64,000 nucleotides of DNA from Microvirga sp. 3-52 (GTDB lineage Bacteria; Pseudomonadota; Alphaproteobacteria; Rhizobiales; Beijerinckiaceae). Below the pieces are notes generated by a model. That model ran no database searches, was not told the origin of the DNA, and saw nothing but the letters and a program-made list of their open reading frames with translations. Below are positions 27,518 to 36,884 of the stretch, one piece after another. The DNA lies in assembly GCF_018383585.1 (NCBI RefSeq), contig NZ_JAHAMK010000002.1, forward strand, positions 171,395 through 235,394. The letters run 5' to 3'. Positions within the stretch are counted from its first letter, which is position 1. The number at the start of each line of letters is the position of its first letter. The translations under genes and the position numbers were made by a program.

Positions 27518-27592
27518 TCCGGCGTGGCGCAGCGGTAGCGCAGCGGACTGTTAATCCGTTGGTCGTAGGTTCGAATCCTACCGCCGGAGCCA
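27518..27592 (+). tRNA. tRNA-Asn (GTT)
   Basis: Acceptor TCCGGCG/CGCCGGA, anticodon arm GGACTGTTAATCC giving GTT, T-arm GGTTCGAATCC, encoded CCA at 27590-27592. 75 nt. Divergent from tRNA-Cys, 211 bp apart. Confidence 0.96.
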
Positions 27593-28137
27593 ACCTTTCC
27601 AGTGCTCATCCCCGGCAGACCCAATCGGCCCCCCTCGGCCATGCGTTGTATCGCAGGTTCGAAGCGTGACTATGATCCGGTGCCATGAGCACCGGTTCAC
27701 GATCTCCTATCCCGGTCTGACGATCATCGTCTCGCCGATTCCCTGCCCTCGCCGCAGCCGCGGCAAGCCGATCGCAGGTTCTGTGCTTTGCTGTTGTCGA
27801 AAACGGCTCGGACGCAGTGCATTCGCTGGACAATGCTGCCCGCTTTCCGCACCCTCGTGCCTAAGCTGGCATGACAGCCTTTGGCCTTCATCCACAAACC
27901 TTGAGGCGCCCGTCCCATCTTCTCGATTGAGCGGAAATCAGGCTGAGCCAGACCTGTCCCGGTACCGTCGCCCCCTGGTCTCGCGCGTTTGAAGCCTCCG
28001 CAGCCTTCACGGCGTGGCTGAGGCACTTTCCTGACATTCGACCAACGAAGCGACTTGACCCGCAAAGCTCATTGCCGTCAGCATCGCCCCTCATTTTCCG
28101 CATGGGCTGCTCAGCCTGTTCATAACTCGAGACGATC
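27593..28137. other. 545-bp intergenic region, no gene recognised
   Basis: Only short overlapping frames without credible starts or familiar protein features. One small hairpin is visible (CCGGTG-7 nt-CACCGG at 27679-27697). Composition resembles its surroundings. It may hold a decayed gene or an RNA that I cannot recognise. Confidence 0.5.
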
Positions 28138-28860
28138 ATGACCGCGACCACGCTTCTTTTCCGCGATGATGCCTATGCCGCTTCCTGTGAAGCCCGCGTT
28201 CTCGGGACCACTCCGGAGGGTGGCGTCGTTCTGGATCAGACCGTGTTCTATGCTCAAGGAGGCGGGCAGCCGGGAGACGTGGGTGCTGTCCTGAGGGCGA
28301 ACGGCGACCGGTTCGACATCACGAATGCGGTTTACGGCGCCGACCGCTCACAGGTCGTTCATCTCGTCGGGCCCGAGGCGGCATCGCGCTTCGAAGCAGG
28401 TGAAACGGTAGAACTGCAGCTCGATTGGCCCCGTCGCCTGAGGCGCATGCGCGTCCACACCGCGCTTCACCTGCTCAGCGTCGTCCTGCCCTACCCGGTG
28501 ACCGGTGGCGCCATCGGCGAGGGCGACGGGCGGCTCGATTTCGACATTCCCGACGCCGGCCTCGACAAGGCGGAGATTACGGAGAAGCTCAATGCGCTGA
28601 TCCAGCGCGATGCGCCGGTCACGGAGCGCTGGATCACGGACGAGGAACTCGATGCCAATCCGGGGCTCGTGAAGACCATGTCCGTGAAGCCGCCACGCGG
28701 ATCGGGCCGCGTCCGATTGGTGGAAATCGAAGGAATCGACCTCCAGCCGTGCGGCGGCACCCATGTCCGCCGCACCGGCGAGATCGGCACGGTCGCAATC
28801 ACCGACATCGAGAAGAAGGGCAAGCAGAATCGCCGCGTTCGCATCTCCCTGGTCGACTGA
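28138..28860 (+). CDS. alaX: Alanyl-tRNA editing protein AlaX
   Basis: 240 residues, homologous to the editing domain of AlaRS but free-standing, with an N-terminal OB-like part (A-Q-G-G-G-Q-P-G-D). The zinc site is complete: H-T-A-L-H-L-L and [12 protein letters not shown]. It hydrolyses Ser- or Gly-tRNA(Ala) in trans. Followed after 23 bp by sseA on the same strand, so probably co-transcribed. Confidence 0.92.
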   Translation: MTATTLLFRDDAYAASCEARVLGTTPEGGVVLDQTVFYAQGGGQPGDVGAVLRANGDRFDITNAVYGADRSQVVHLVGPEAASRFEAGETVELQLDWPRRLRRMRVHTALHLLSVVLPYPVTGGAIGEGDGRLDFDIPDAGLDKAEITEKLNALIQRDAPVTERWITDEELDANPGLVKTMSVKPPRGSGRVRLVEIEGIDLQPCGGTHVRRTGEIGTVAITDIEKKGKQNRRVRISLVD

Positions 28861-28883
28861 ACTCATCTCTCAAGGAACTGCCA

Positions 28884-29738
28884 ATGTCCCAGCCATTCGT
28901 CTCGACCTCCTGGCTGCAGGAGCACCTGAACGATCCGAACCTCGTGGTCGTGGACGGCTCCTGGTATCTCCCGACCCAGAACCGCGACCCGCAGGCCGAA
29001 TACCTCGCAGGCCACATTCCCGGCGCTGTGCGCTTCGACATCGATACGGTGAAGGACACGTCGTCCTCCCTGCCCCACATGCTTCCCTCGCCGAAGGATT
29101 TCGCGAAGGCCGCGGGCGCCATGGGAATCAGCGAGGACACGACCGTTGTCGTTTATGACGGCATCGGCCTCTTCTCGGCGCCGCGCGTTCGCTGGATGTT
29201 TCAGGTGTTCGGGGCTCGCGACGTTTCGATTCTGGAAGGGGGCTTTCCGGCCTGGAAAGCCGAGGGGCACCCGATCGAGACGGGTCCCGAGAAACCTCGT
29301 GAGGCCAAGACCTTCACGCCGTCCTTCGACGCCTCGGTCGTTGCCGATATCGCCGAGGTTCGGGATGCAATTGGATCAGGCGCGGCCCAGGTGGTCGATG
29401 CCCGCGCGGCCGACCGCTTCAGAGGAGAGGCGCCCGAGCCCCGCCCCGGCCTCAAGGCCGGTCATATTCCCGGGAGCAGAAATCTCCCCTGGAGCGAAAT
29501 CGTCGACAATGGCCGCTTGAAGGACAAGGCGAGCATCGAGCAAGCGATCCGCCAGGCCGGGCTCGACCTCGAACGTCCGATCATCGCCAGCTGCGGGTCC
29601 GGCGTCTCCGCCGCCATCCTGTCTGTCGCCTTCGAGACCTTGGGGCGTCCCGCCGACGCCATCTATGACGGCTCATGGTCCGAATGGGGCGCGCGGGAGG
29701 ATCTGCCCGTGGAGACGGGACCGGCGAAGAAAGCCTGA
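28884..29738 (+). CDS. sseA: 3-mercaptopyruvate sulfurtransferase
   Basis: 284 residues, start at 28884 after a CAAGGAACTG site. Two rhodanese domains: the N-terminal one inactive ([17 protein letters not shown]), the C-terminal one with active-site loop C-G-S-G-V-S-A, which is diagnostic for mercaptopyruvate rather than thiosulfate as sulfur donor. It transfers sulfur from 3-mercaptopyruvate to thiol acceptors or cyanide. A strong terminator follows. Confidence 0.93.
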   Translation: MSQPFVSTSWLQEHLNDPNLVVVDGSWYLPTQNRDPQAEYLAGHIPGAVRFDIDTVKDTSSSLPHMLPSPKDFAKAAGAMGISEDTTVVVYDGIGLFSAPRVRWMFQVFGARDVSILEGGFPAWKAEGHPIETGPEKPREAKTFTPSFDASVVADIAEVRDAIGSGAAQVVDARAADRFRGEAPEPRPGLKAGHIPGSRNLPWSEIVDNGRLKDKASIEQAIRQAGLDLERPIIASCGSGVSAAILSVAFETLGRPADAIYDGSWSEWGAREDLPVETGPAKKA

Positions 29739-29752
29739 ACACACAGACCAAC

Positions 29753-29784
29753 AAAAAGGCCCCGAGACATCTCGGGGCCTTTTC
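29753..29784. terminator. Bidirectional terminator between sseA and aapP
   Basis: GGCCCCGAG / CTCGGGGCC stem with a 4-nt loop, flanked by A5 on one side and T4 on the other, so it can end transcription from both convergent operons. Confidence 0.9.
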
Positions 29785-29801
29785 GTTTCGCAGGATTCGT
29801 C

Positions 29802-30590
29802 TCAGTGAAGGATCTGGCTCAGGAACAGCCGGGTGCGCTCGTGCTGTGGGTTCTTGAAGAACTCGTCCGGGGTGTTCATCTCAACGATCTGCCCGTAATC
29901 CATGAAGATCACCCGGTCGGCCACCTGGCGTGCAAAGCCCATTTCATGGGTGACGCAGAGCATGGTCATGCCCTCGTCGGCGAGGCCCACCATGGTATCG
30001 AGCACTTCCTTCACCATTTCGGGATCGAGCGCCGAGGTCGGCTCGTCGAACAGCATGATCTTGGGGCTCATGCAGAGCGAGCGGGCGATCGCCACGCGCT
30101 GCTGTTGTCCGCCGGAGAGCTGGCCCGGGTACTTGTTCGCCTGCTCGGGGATCTTGACCCGCTTTAGGTAGTGCATGGCGATCTCCTCCGCCTCCTTCTT
30201 GGGCATCTTCTTCACCCAGATCGGCGCGAGCGTGCAATTCTCGAGAATCGTGAGATGCGGGAAGAGATTGAAGTGCTGGAACACCATGCCGACTTCGCGA
30301 CGAACCTCGTCGATGCGCTTGAGATCGTTGAGGAGCTCCGTGCCGTCGACGATGATGCGGCCCTTCTGGTGCTCCTCCAGGCGGTTGATGCAGCGGATCA
30401 TCGTGGACTTGCCGGAGCCCGAGGGACCGCAGATGACGATGCGCTCGCCGCGCCTGACATTGAGGTTGATGTCCCGCAGCACGTGGAACTCGCCGTACCA
30501 CTTGTGCACGTCGATCATCTGAACGGCGGCTTCGGCTTTAGGGTCGATGTCGACGGTGCGGAGAGTTTGGGATGACATTGTGGTCGCCAT
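29802..30590 (-). CDS. aapP: General L-amino acid ABC transporter ATP-binding protein AapP
   Basis: 262 residues. Walker [11 protein letters not shown]-loop [10 protein letters not shown], signature [10 protein letters not shown], Walker [13 protein letters not shown] and H-loop V-T-H-E-M-G-F-A. It is a polar amino acid ATPase of the GlnQ/AapP type. It is the last gene of aapJQMP, which imports a broad range of L-amino acids. Downstream of aapM by 6 bp. Confidence 0.95.
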   Translation of the reverse strand: MATTMSSQTLRTVDIDPKAEAAVQMIDVHKWYGEFHVLRDINLNVRRGERIVICGPSGSGKSTMIRCINRLEEHQKGRIIVDGTELLNDLKRIDEVRREVGMVFQHFNLFPHLTILENCTLAPIWVKKMPKKEAEEIAMHYLKRVKIPEQANKYPGQLSGGQQQRVAIARSLCMSPKIMLFDEPTSALDPEMVKEVLDTMVGLADEGMTMLCVTHEMGFARQVADRVIFMDYGQIVEMNTPDEFFKNPQHERTRLFLSQILH

Positions 30591-30596
30591 GAGTGT

Positions 30597-31916
30597 TTAC
30601 CGATTCTGACCTGACGCAAGGCGCCGCTCGACGCCGAGCGAGTACCGTGACATTCCGAAGCAAAAGACGAAATAGAACAGGGCCGCGAAGGCATAGCCCG
30701 TAATACCGATGGTCGGAGCCGCCCAGTTCGGGTCGATGCGGGAGGCTTCGATGGTCTTCACCAGATCGAAGATGCCGACGATGGCGACGAGCGAGGTATC
30801 CTTGAACAGGCCGATAAAGGTATTCACGATGCCGGGAATCACGATGCGCAGGGCCTGCGGCAGGACGATGAGGGTCATCATCTGCGGATAGTTGAGGCCC
30901 AGGGACATCGCGCCTTCATACTGGCCCTTCGGCATGGCCTGGAGACCGCCGCGCACCACCTCGGCCATGTAGGCGGAGGCGAAGAGCGCCGTGCCGATGA
31001 GAGGACGCAGCAGGCGGTCGACCGTCATGTCGCCGGGAAGGAACAGCGGCAGCATGGTATTGGCCATGATCAGCACGGTGATCAGCGGCACGCCGCGCAC
31101 GAACTCGATAAAGATCACCGAGGCCATCCGCACGATGGGGAGCTTCGAGCGCCGCCCCAGCGCCAGCACGATGCCGAAAGGCAGCGAAACCACGATACCG
31201 ACTGTCGCGACGAGCAGCGTCACCAGAATGCCGCCCCACAGGGACGTGGGCACATGGGCCAAGCCGAAATCGATATCGATGAGGGCCAGGGTCACGCCGA
31301 TCACCGCGACGATGCCGCCGCCCATGATCAGCGCCGGACGCATGGCGGTCTTGAGCAGCGCCGCGAAGAAGGCGAACAGGGCAACCACAAGGGCGCCGAA
31401 GATCGCGAAGCCGATCCAGAAACGGACGCCGAAATCGGCGTTTCCGCCGGTCAGAAGGACATAGGAGACGATCGGGAAGATCCAGAAAAAGTAGACTGCT
31501 CCCAGGTCCCGGCGCGGCGCCCGAAGCCACAGCAGCCAGACGACGCCGATCGCCAGAAGAGCGAAGAACATGTCCACCCGCCAGCGCTCGGAGATCGTAT
31601 AGGAACCGTAGATGAAGTAGTTGATCTTGTCCCAGATGAAGGCCCAGCAGGCGCCGGTCTCGCTGCCGCCCGTATCGGCGCGGCAGGCGGCCCGGTCGGT
31701 GCCGGTCCAGACCGCATCGATGAGCAAGAATCGGACCAGCGGCGGAACGATGACATACAGGAGGTAGAACACCACCAGCGTCAGGATCGTGTTGAAGGGG
31801 CCGGAAAACAGATTCTCCCGGATCCAGGCGACAGGGCCGCGCGCCAGATTGGGCGGAGGCAGCGCCTCCACCTGCTTGGCGCGGACGAAACGGGGGATAT
31901 CGACGGCGGTGCTCAT
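30597..31916 (-). CDS. aapM: General L-amino acid ABC transporter permease AapM
   Basis: 439 residues, longer than simple HisM-type permeases because of the N-terminal extra helices and periplasmic loop with cysteines (around 75-100) typical of AapM. The permease EAA region reads L-G-L-N-Y-P-Q-M-M-T-L-I-V-L-P-Q-A-L-R. It pairs with AapQ. 8 bp downstream of aapQ. Confidence 0.95.
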   Translation of the reverse strand: MSTAVDIPRFVRAKQVEALPPPNLARGPVAWIRENLFSGPFNTILTLVVFYLLYVIVPPLVRFLLIDAVWTGTDRAACRADTGGSETGACWAFIWDKINYFIYGSYTISERWRVDMFFALLAIGVVWLLWLRAPRRDLGAVYFFWIFPIVSYVLLTGGNADFGVRFWIGFAIFGALVVALFAFFAALLKTAMRPALIMGGGIVAVIGVTLALIDIDFGLAHVPTSLWGGILVTLLVATVGIVVSLPFGIVLALGRRSKLPIVRMASVIFIEFVRGVPLITVLIMANTMLPLFLPGDMTVDRLLRPLIGTALFASAYMAEVVRGGLQAMPKGQYEGAMSLGLNYPQMMTLIVLPQALRIVIPGIVNTFIGLFKDTSLVAIVGIFDLVKTIEASRIDPNWAAPTIGITGYAFAALFYFVFCFGMSRYSLGVERRLASGQNR

Positions 31917-31924
31917 GCGATCTC

Positions 31925-33136
31925 CTACCGTTCGACGATCGCCACACGGCGATTGTAGATATTCATGATGAATGAGGTCACGAGACTGATCGTCAGATAG
32001 ACGCCCATGGTGATGACGACGACTTCGATGGCCTGGCCGGTTTGATTGAGCACGGTTCCCATGAAGACCTGCACGAGGTCGGGATAGCCGATGGCCACGG
32101 CCAGTGACGAGTTCTTCGTCAGGTTCAGGTACTGACTGGTCAGGGGCGGGATAATCACGCGCATCGCCTGTGGGATCACCACAAGGCGAAGGGTTTGCCC
32201 CGGCGTGAGGCCAAGGGAGCCCGCAGCTTCCGTCTGCCCCTTCGACACGGCGAGAATGCCGGCGCGCACGACCTCGGCAATGAAGGCGGCCGTATAGGTG
32301 ACGAGGCCAAGAAGCAGCGCCACGAATTCCGGCAGGATCTGCATGCCGCCCGTCAGGTTGAAGGTGCCCTTGCGCGGCAGCTCGAAGGTGATGGGATTGG
32401 TACCCACCAGGGCAAGGACGATCCAGGTCAAGACCGGCAGGACGAGAACCAACGCCAGCGTAACCTTGCCGACGGGATATTGCCGCCCGGTCTGCTCCTG
32501 CTGCTTCCTGGCCCAGCGGCGGTACAAGAATGTTCCGATAAGACCGATCAGGAGGACCGCAACGAGAATCGAAATATTGGGCCCATAAATGGGCTTGGCC
32601 ATGAAGAGGCCACGGGCGTTGAGATAGAACCCCGCACCCATCTCGAGTGAATTGCGCGGCTGCGGCAGGGCGCCGAGAACGGCGATGTACCAGAACAACA
32701 GCTGCACCAGCAGCGGAATGTTGCGCAGCACCTCCACATAGACCATGGCGACCTTAGCGACCATCCAGTTCTTGGACAGGCGGGCGATGCCGATGACGAA
32801 TCCGAGGATTGTCGTGAAGAAGATGCCGATGGCGGAAACGAGCAGGGTGTTCAGAAGGCCGACGATGAAGGCGTCGCCATAGGTTCCACCCGCGGCGCTG
32901 AACTGGATCAGCGTCTGGCTGATGTCGAAGCCTGCGGTATTGTTGAGAAAGCCGAAGCCTGAGGCGATCTTGGCGCGCTGCAGGTTCTCGATGGCATTCG
33001 TCGCAGCCATATAGAACAGGTAGACGATCCCGACGATGAGAACGACCTGATAGAAAATTCCACGAACCTTGGGATCGTATAGGAACGATTTCTGGGGGGG
33101 CGATGTCTGACTGACAGCGGTCTGCACTGAGTTCAT
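31925..33136 (-). CDS. aapQ: General L-amino acid ABC transporter permease AapQ
   Basis: 403 residues, multiple membrane helices, and the EAA-like segment S-L-G-L-T-P-G-Q-T-L-R-L-V-V-I-P-Q-A-M-R near residue 310. The long central insert between helices distinguishes AapQ from GlnP. Preceded by a hairpin that separates it from aapJ. Confidence 0.95.
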   Translation of the reverse strand: MNSVQTAVSQTSPPQKSFLYDPKVRGIFYQVVLIVGIVYLFYMAATNAIENLQRAKIASGFGFLNNTAGFDISQTLIQFSAAGGTYGDAFIVGLLNTLLVSAIGIFFTTILGFVIGIARLSKNWMVAKVAMVYVEVLRNIPLLVQLLFWYIAVLGALPQPRNSLEMGAGFYLNARGLFMAKPIYGPNISILVAVLLIGLIGTFLYRRWARKQQEQTGRQYPVGKVTLALVLVLPVLTWIVLALVGTNPITFELPRKGTFNLTGGMQILPEFVALLLGLVTYTAAFIAEVVRAGILAVSKGQTEAAGSLGLTPGQTLRLVVIPQAMRVIIPPLTSQYLNLTKNSSLAVAIGYPDLVQVFMGTVLNQTGQAIEVVVITMGVYLTISLVTSFIMNIYNRRVAIVER

Positions 33137-33229
33137 CCTCTGACGGCTTTTTTATTTTATACCGGGCCGTCCTCCCCTGTTCATGCGCGGGCTGACCCCA
33201 TGAACGGGCGGCTTTTATCGTTTTTGAAA

Positions 33230-33254
33230 GGGCGCCCGGAATGTCCGGGCGCCC
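33230..33254 (-). terminator. Intra-operon hairpin between aapJ and aapQ
   Basis: GGGCGCCCGGA-3 nt-TCCGGGCGCCC stem 16-20 bp after the aapJ stop. The minus-strand tail is only CTTTC, so partial termination or 3'-end protection is likely, giving more binding protein than permease. Confidence 0.65.
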
Positions 33255-33269
33255 TGTTCTTGGATCGGC

Positions 33270-34289
33270 TTAGCGAACCGGGATGCCGTATTGCAGACCA
33301 CCCTTGGTCCACTGGGCGTTCTGGCCACGCTTGATCTTCAGGCGCGAGCCCTCGCCGACGTTCTTCTCGAACACCTCGCCGTAGTTGCCCACGTGCTTGA
33401 TGATGCGGACGGCCCAGTCGTTCGTCAGGCCGGTGGCCTCGCCGAACTTGCCTTCCGTACCGAGAAGACGCTTGATCTCCGGGTTCTCGGAATTCTTCAT
33501 CTGCTCGACATTCGCCTTGGTGACGCCGAGCTCCTCAGCGTTCAGCATGGCATTGTGGGTCCAGCGGACGATATCGCCCCACTGGTTGTCGCCGTGGCGG
33601 ACTGCCGGGCCAAGCGGCTCCTTGGAGATGATCTCGGGCAGGACGATATGATCATCCGGAGCCGAGGCGCGCAGGCGCTCGGCGTAAAGGCCGGAGGCGT
33701 CCGTGGTGAACGCGTCGCAGCGGCCGGCGTCGTAGGCCTTGAACGTTTCGTCCGAGGTCGCGAAGGCCACCACTTCGTACTTCATGTTGTTGGCACGGAA
33801 GTAGTCGGCGAGGTTGAGCTCGGTCGTGGTGCCCTGCTGGGTGCAGATCGAAGCGCCGTTCAGCTCCTTAGCGGAGGCGACGCCGAGCTTCTTGCGGACC
33901 ATGAAGCCCTGGCCGTCGAAATAGTTGATGGCCGGGAAGTCGAGGCCGAGCTGCGTCTCGCGCGACATGGTCGCGGTGGAGTTGCGGGACAGCACGTCCA
34001 CTTCGCCCGACTGGAGCGCCGTGAAGCGGTCCTTGGCGGCGAGCGGAATGAAGCGAACCTTGGTCGGATCGTCGAAGATCGCGGCCGCGATGGCGCGGCA
34101 GAAATCGACGTCGAGACCCGTCCAGTTGCCCTGAGCGTCCGGCTGGCCAAAACCGGCGAGACCCGTGTTCGAGCCGCAGGTCAGGAAGCCCTTCTGCTTC
34201 ACGCTGTTGAGCGTCGCCTGGGCCGATGCGCCCGTTGCGAACAGGCTGGCTGTCAGGCCGAAGGCAATCGATACGAGAGCCTTTTTCAT
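33270..34289 (-). CDS. aapJ: General L-amino acid-binding periplasmic protein AapJ
   Basis: 339 residues from ATG 34289. Signal peptide M-K-K-A-L-V-S-I-A-F-G-L-T-A-S-L-F-A-T-G-A-S-A. Family-3 solute-binding protein with G-L-D-V-D-F-C-R-A-I-A-A-A-I-F near the N-terminus and S-R-N-S-T-A-T-M-S-R in the ligand pocket. First gene of aapJQMP, the promoter lying in the 229 bp shared with divergent metC. Confidence 0.94.
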   Translation of the reverse strand: MKKALVSIAFGLTASLFATGASAQATLNSVKQKGFLTCGSNTGLAGFGQPDAQGNWTGLDVDFCRAIAAAIFDDPTKVRFIPLAAKDRFTALQSGEVDVLSRNSTATMSRETQLGLDFPAINYFDGQGFMVRKKLGVASAKELNGASICTQQGTTTELNLADYFRANNMKYEVVAFATSDETFKAYDAGRCDAFTTDASGLYAERLRASAPDDHIVLPEIISKEPLGPAVRHGDNQWGDIVRWTHNAMLNAEELGVTKANVEQMKNSENPEIKRLLGTEGKFGEATGLTNDWAVRIIKHVGNYGEVFEKNVGEGSRLKIKRGQNAQWTKGGLQYGIPVR

Positions 34290-34518
34290 GTTTGTATCTT
34301 CTCCCAATAGTACACATGGCTCGGCCGCTTATGGTTATCACCCCCCAGCCGAGCCCCGATAGACCGTTCCGCGCCGTCTCGGTTGAGGCGGCATCGAGAT
34401 CCATCACATTCCATGATTAATCACTGGTCAAGTCTTGATGGAAGGCATTTCTTGCCTGACTTGACGGCAGCGGCTGCCCGGTTTCAGATCGAAATCTCCT
34501 CAGCAAGCCCCTGAAGCA

Positions 34519-35715
34519 ATGTCAAAACTCCCTCCAAAGCCCCAAAACCTATCCGAACGAACCCGCCTGGTTCATGCCGGCCGAGAGCCGTTCGAGCAGC
34601 ACGGCTTCATTAATACGCCGATCTATCGCGGTTCCACCGTCCTGTATCCGACGACCGATGATCTCCTTCACAGGCGCGGGCGCTATTCCTATGGAACGAA
34701 AGGGACTCCGACCACGAACTCCCTTGAGACTGCCTGGACGGACCTGACGGGAGCGGCCGGCACGGTGCTCGCCCCCTCCGGGCTCGCAGCCGTCACGGTT
34801 GCCCTAATGTCATGCCTGAAAGCCGGCGACCATCTTCTGATCACGGATTCGGTCTACCTGCCGACCCGGCAGTTCTGTAACTGGGTCCTCACGAAATTTG
34901 GTGTGGAAACCACCTATTACGACCCGCAGATCGGCGCCGGAATCGAAGCTTTGATCCGTCCGAACACGACCGCGGTGTTTACGGAGGCTCCGGGTTCCCA
35001 ATCCCTCGAGATGCAGGACATCCCCGCGATTGCCGAGGTGGCGCACCGGCATGGGGCCGTGGTCCTCATGGACAACACCTGGGCGACTCCCCTGCTCTTC
35101 CCACCCCACGAGCGCGGAGTGGACATCGCCATCGAAGCGGGCACCAAGTATCTCAGCGGAGGATCGGACCTGCTGCTCGGTATGGTCTCGGCCAACGAGC
35201 GCTGCTTCAAGCAGCTCCGCGAAACGTACGATTCCTTCGCCATGTGTCCGGGCCCAGAGGATGTCTTCCTGGGCTTGCGGGGCCTGCGCACCATGGCGCT
35301 GCGCCTGAGGGAGCATGGGACCCAAGCTCTGGAGATGGCCCATTGGCTCGGAAGCCGTCCCGAGGTGGCCCGAGTGCTGCATCCGGCGATGGAAAGCTAT
35401 CCGGGGCACGAAATCTGGAAGCGCGACTTCAAGGGCTCCTCAGGCCTGTTCTCGATCATCCTGAAGCCCTGCTCCGATAGGGCACTCGCCGCGATGCTTG
35501 ATGGGCTGTCCCTTTTCGGCATGGGCTATTCCTGGGGCGGGTTCGAGAGCCTCGTAATCCCCTTCAATTGCGCGACCTACCGCACGGCCACCACGTGGGA
35601 GCCCGGCGGCCATGCCCTACGGTTCCATATCGGGTTGGAGGACCTGGACGACCTGAAGCGGGATCTCGACGCCGGATTCGCCCGGCTTCGAGAGACGGAC
35701 GCCCAGGCGGCCTGA
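34519..35715 (+). CDS. metC: Cystathionine beta-lyase
   Basis: 398 residues, PLP-dependent Cys/Met metabolism family: Y-S-Y-G-T-K-G-T-P-T substrate loop, M-D-N-T-W-A-T-P cofactor region and the lysine in A-G-T-K-Y-L-S-G-G-S-D that binds PLP. The G-S-D-L-L-L-G context and length match MetC, which splits cystathionine to homocysteine, pyruvate and ammonia. metC next to aapJ is a conserved rhizobial arrangement. Convergent with the LAB_N gene at 23 bp. Confidence 0.92.
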   Translation: MSKLPPKPQNLSERTRLVHAGREPFEQHGFINTPIYRGSTVLYPTTDDLLHRRGRYSYGTKGTPTTNSLETAWTDLTGAAGTVLAPSGLAAVTVALMSCLKAGDHLLITDSVYLPTRQFCNWVLTKFGVETTYYDPQIGAGIEALIRPNTTAVFTEAPGSQSLEMQDIPAIAEVAHRHGAVVLMDNTWATPLLFPPHERGVDIAIEAGTKYLSGGSDLLLGMVSANERCFKQLRETYDSFAMCPGPEDVFLGLRGLRTMALRLREHGTQALEMAHWLGSRPEVARVLHPAMESYPGHEIWKRDFKGSSGLFSIILKPCSDRALAAMLDGLSLFGMGYSWGGFESLVIPFNCATYRTATTWEPGGHALRFHIGLEDLDDLKRDLDAGFARLRETDAQAA

Positions 35716-35738
35716 GCAGTTTCAGGCTTCGGCGGCCG

Positions 35739-36104
35739 TCACCCTGCCGAAGCTTCCGCTTCGGAACCGGAGACGATCTGGCCTCCGGTCTTCTTCTTCT
35801 CCTTAGCAATCAGCATCAGATTACGGACGTAGATGAAAATCGAGAACGCTTGGCCCAGGATGATGACGATGTCGCTGCGGGCGAAGCCATAGACCAGGGT
35901 CATCAGGCCGCCGGAGATCGACAGGATCCAGAATCCGACGGGAATCACGCTCTTCTCGGCCTTTTCGCTCGCGATCCACTGCACGAGGAAGCGCGCCCCG
36001 AAGACGAACTGGGCCAGCACGCCGAAGGCTGCCCACAGGTCGAACCGGGCGACGACCAGGTCGTAGAAGTAAAGTCCCAGATCATGGGAAAGACGCATCA
36101 ACAT
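35739..36104 (-). CDS. Lipid A biosynthesis N-terminal domain (LAB_N) membrane protein
   Basis: 121 residues from ATG 36104, whose A is the last base of the upstream TGA stop (tight coupling). LAB_N family, with three helices: F-G-V-L-A-Q-F-V-F-G-A-R-F-L-V-Q-W-I-A-S-E, F-W-I-L-S-I-S-G-G-L-M-T-L-V-Y-G and I-L-G-Q-A-F-S-I-F-I-Y-V-R-N-L. Such small proteins accompany glycosyltransferases that modify lipid A or polyprenyl-phosphate sugars. Last gene of a three-gene cassette. Confidence 0.88.
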   Translation of the reverse strand: MLMRLSHDLGLYFYDLVVARFDLWAAFGVLAQFVFGARFLVQWIASEKAEKSVIPVGFWILSISGGLMTLVYGFARSDIVIILGQAFSIFIYVRNLMLIAKEKKKTGGQIVSGSEAEASAG

Positions 36105-36838
36105 CAGACGATTTCCTGAGAAGCGGGGACACGGCGGCGGCGTCGGATCAACCACCAGACTCCGGCTAAATCAAGGATGCCGACCCACAGACGGTCGAAC
36201 ATACCATAGTTGGACCGACCCGCATGGCGGGGCCTGTCGATCACGTCGACATGGGCGATCCGGAAGCCTTCGCGCTTGACCAGGGCCGGCATGAACCGGT
36301 GCAGAGCGTCGAAATAGGGCAGCCGCAGATAGACATCACGACGGAAGGCCTTGAGCCCGCAGCCCGTATCCCGCGTCCCGTCCTTCAGGATCTTTCCCCG
36401 CACGCCATTGGCGATGCGCGATTGCCATTTCTTGTACGTGCCATCCTTGCGCCCTACCCGCTGCCCGGCAACGAGGGCCGTCTGCGGATCGTCGAGCGCC
36501 GCCACGAGCTGGGGAATGAACGCGGGATCGTTCTGCCCATCCCCGTCCAAGGTAACGACGATAGGACCGCGGGCAGCGTGAACGCCGGTGCGAACGGCCG
36601 CGCTCTGCCCGCAACTCGTCTCGTGCCGAACGAGCCGCAGCCAAGGCCGGGTCGTGCGCGCGTCCATAACCTGGTCCACGGTCGCATCCGTCGAGCCGTC
36701 GTCCACATAGATCACCTCGAAGGGCGAGAGCGGTGCGCAGGCGCGCTCGATCTCCTCCACCAGGGGGAGAATGTTGAGCGCCTCGTTCTTGACAGGCACC
36801 ACGACGCTGATGCGTGGCCCTGAGGAAAGGTCAGTCAT
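36104..36838 (-). CDS. Polyprenyl-phosphate glycosyltransferase, GT2 family (ArnC/DPM1/RgtE-like)
   Basis: 244 residues. GT-A fold: V-V-V-P-V-K-N-E-A at the start, Y-V-D-D-G-S-T-D (nucleotide binding), L-D-G-D-G-Q-N-D (DxD metal site), and G-C-G-L-K-A-F-R-R. No C-terminal double helix as in ArnC, only one hydrophobic segment. It would charge undecaprenyl or dodecaprenyl phosphate with a sugar on the cytoplasmic face, for use by the ArnT-like transferase upstream. The sugar is unknown. Confidence 0.87.
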   Translation of the reverse strand: MTDLSSGPRISVVVPVKNEALNILPLVEEIERACAPLSPFEVIYVDDGSTDATVDQVMDARTTRPWLRLVRHETSCGQSAAVRTGVHAARGPIVVTLDGDGQNDPAFIPQLVAALDDPQTALVAGQRVGRKDGTYKKWQSRIANGVRGKILKDGTRDTGCGLKAFRRDVYLRLPYFDALHRFMPALVKREGFRIAHVDVIDRPRHAGRSNYGMFDRLWVGILDLAGVWWLIRRRRRVPASQEIV

Positions 36839-36884
36839 CCGTTACGGGCCATTGCTGGCCGCCTCTTCAAAACGCAATTGGGTT

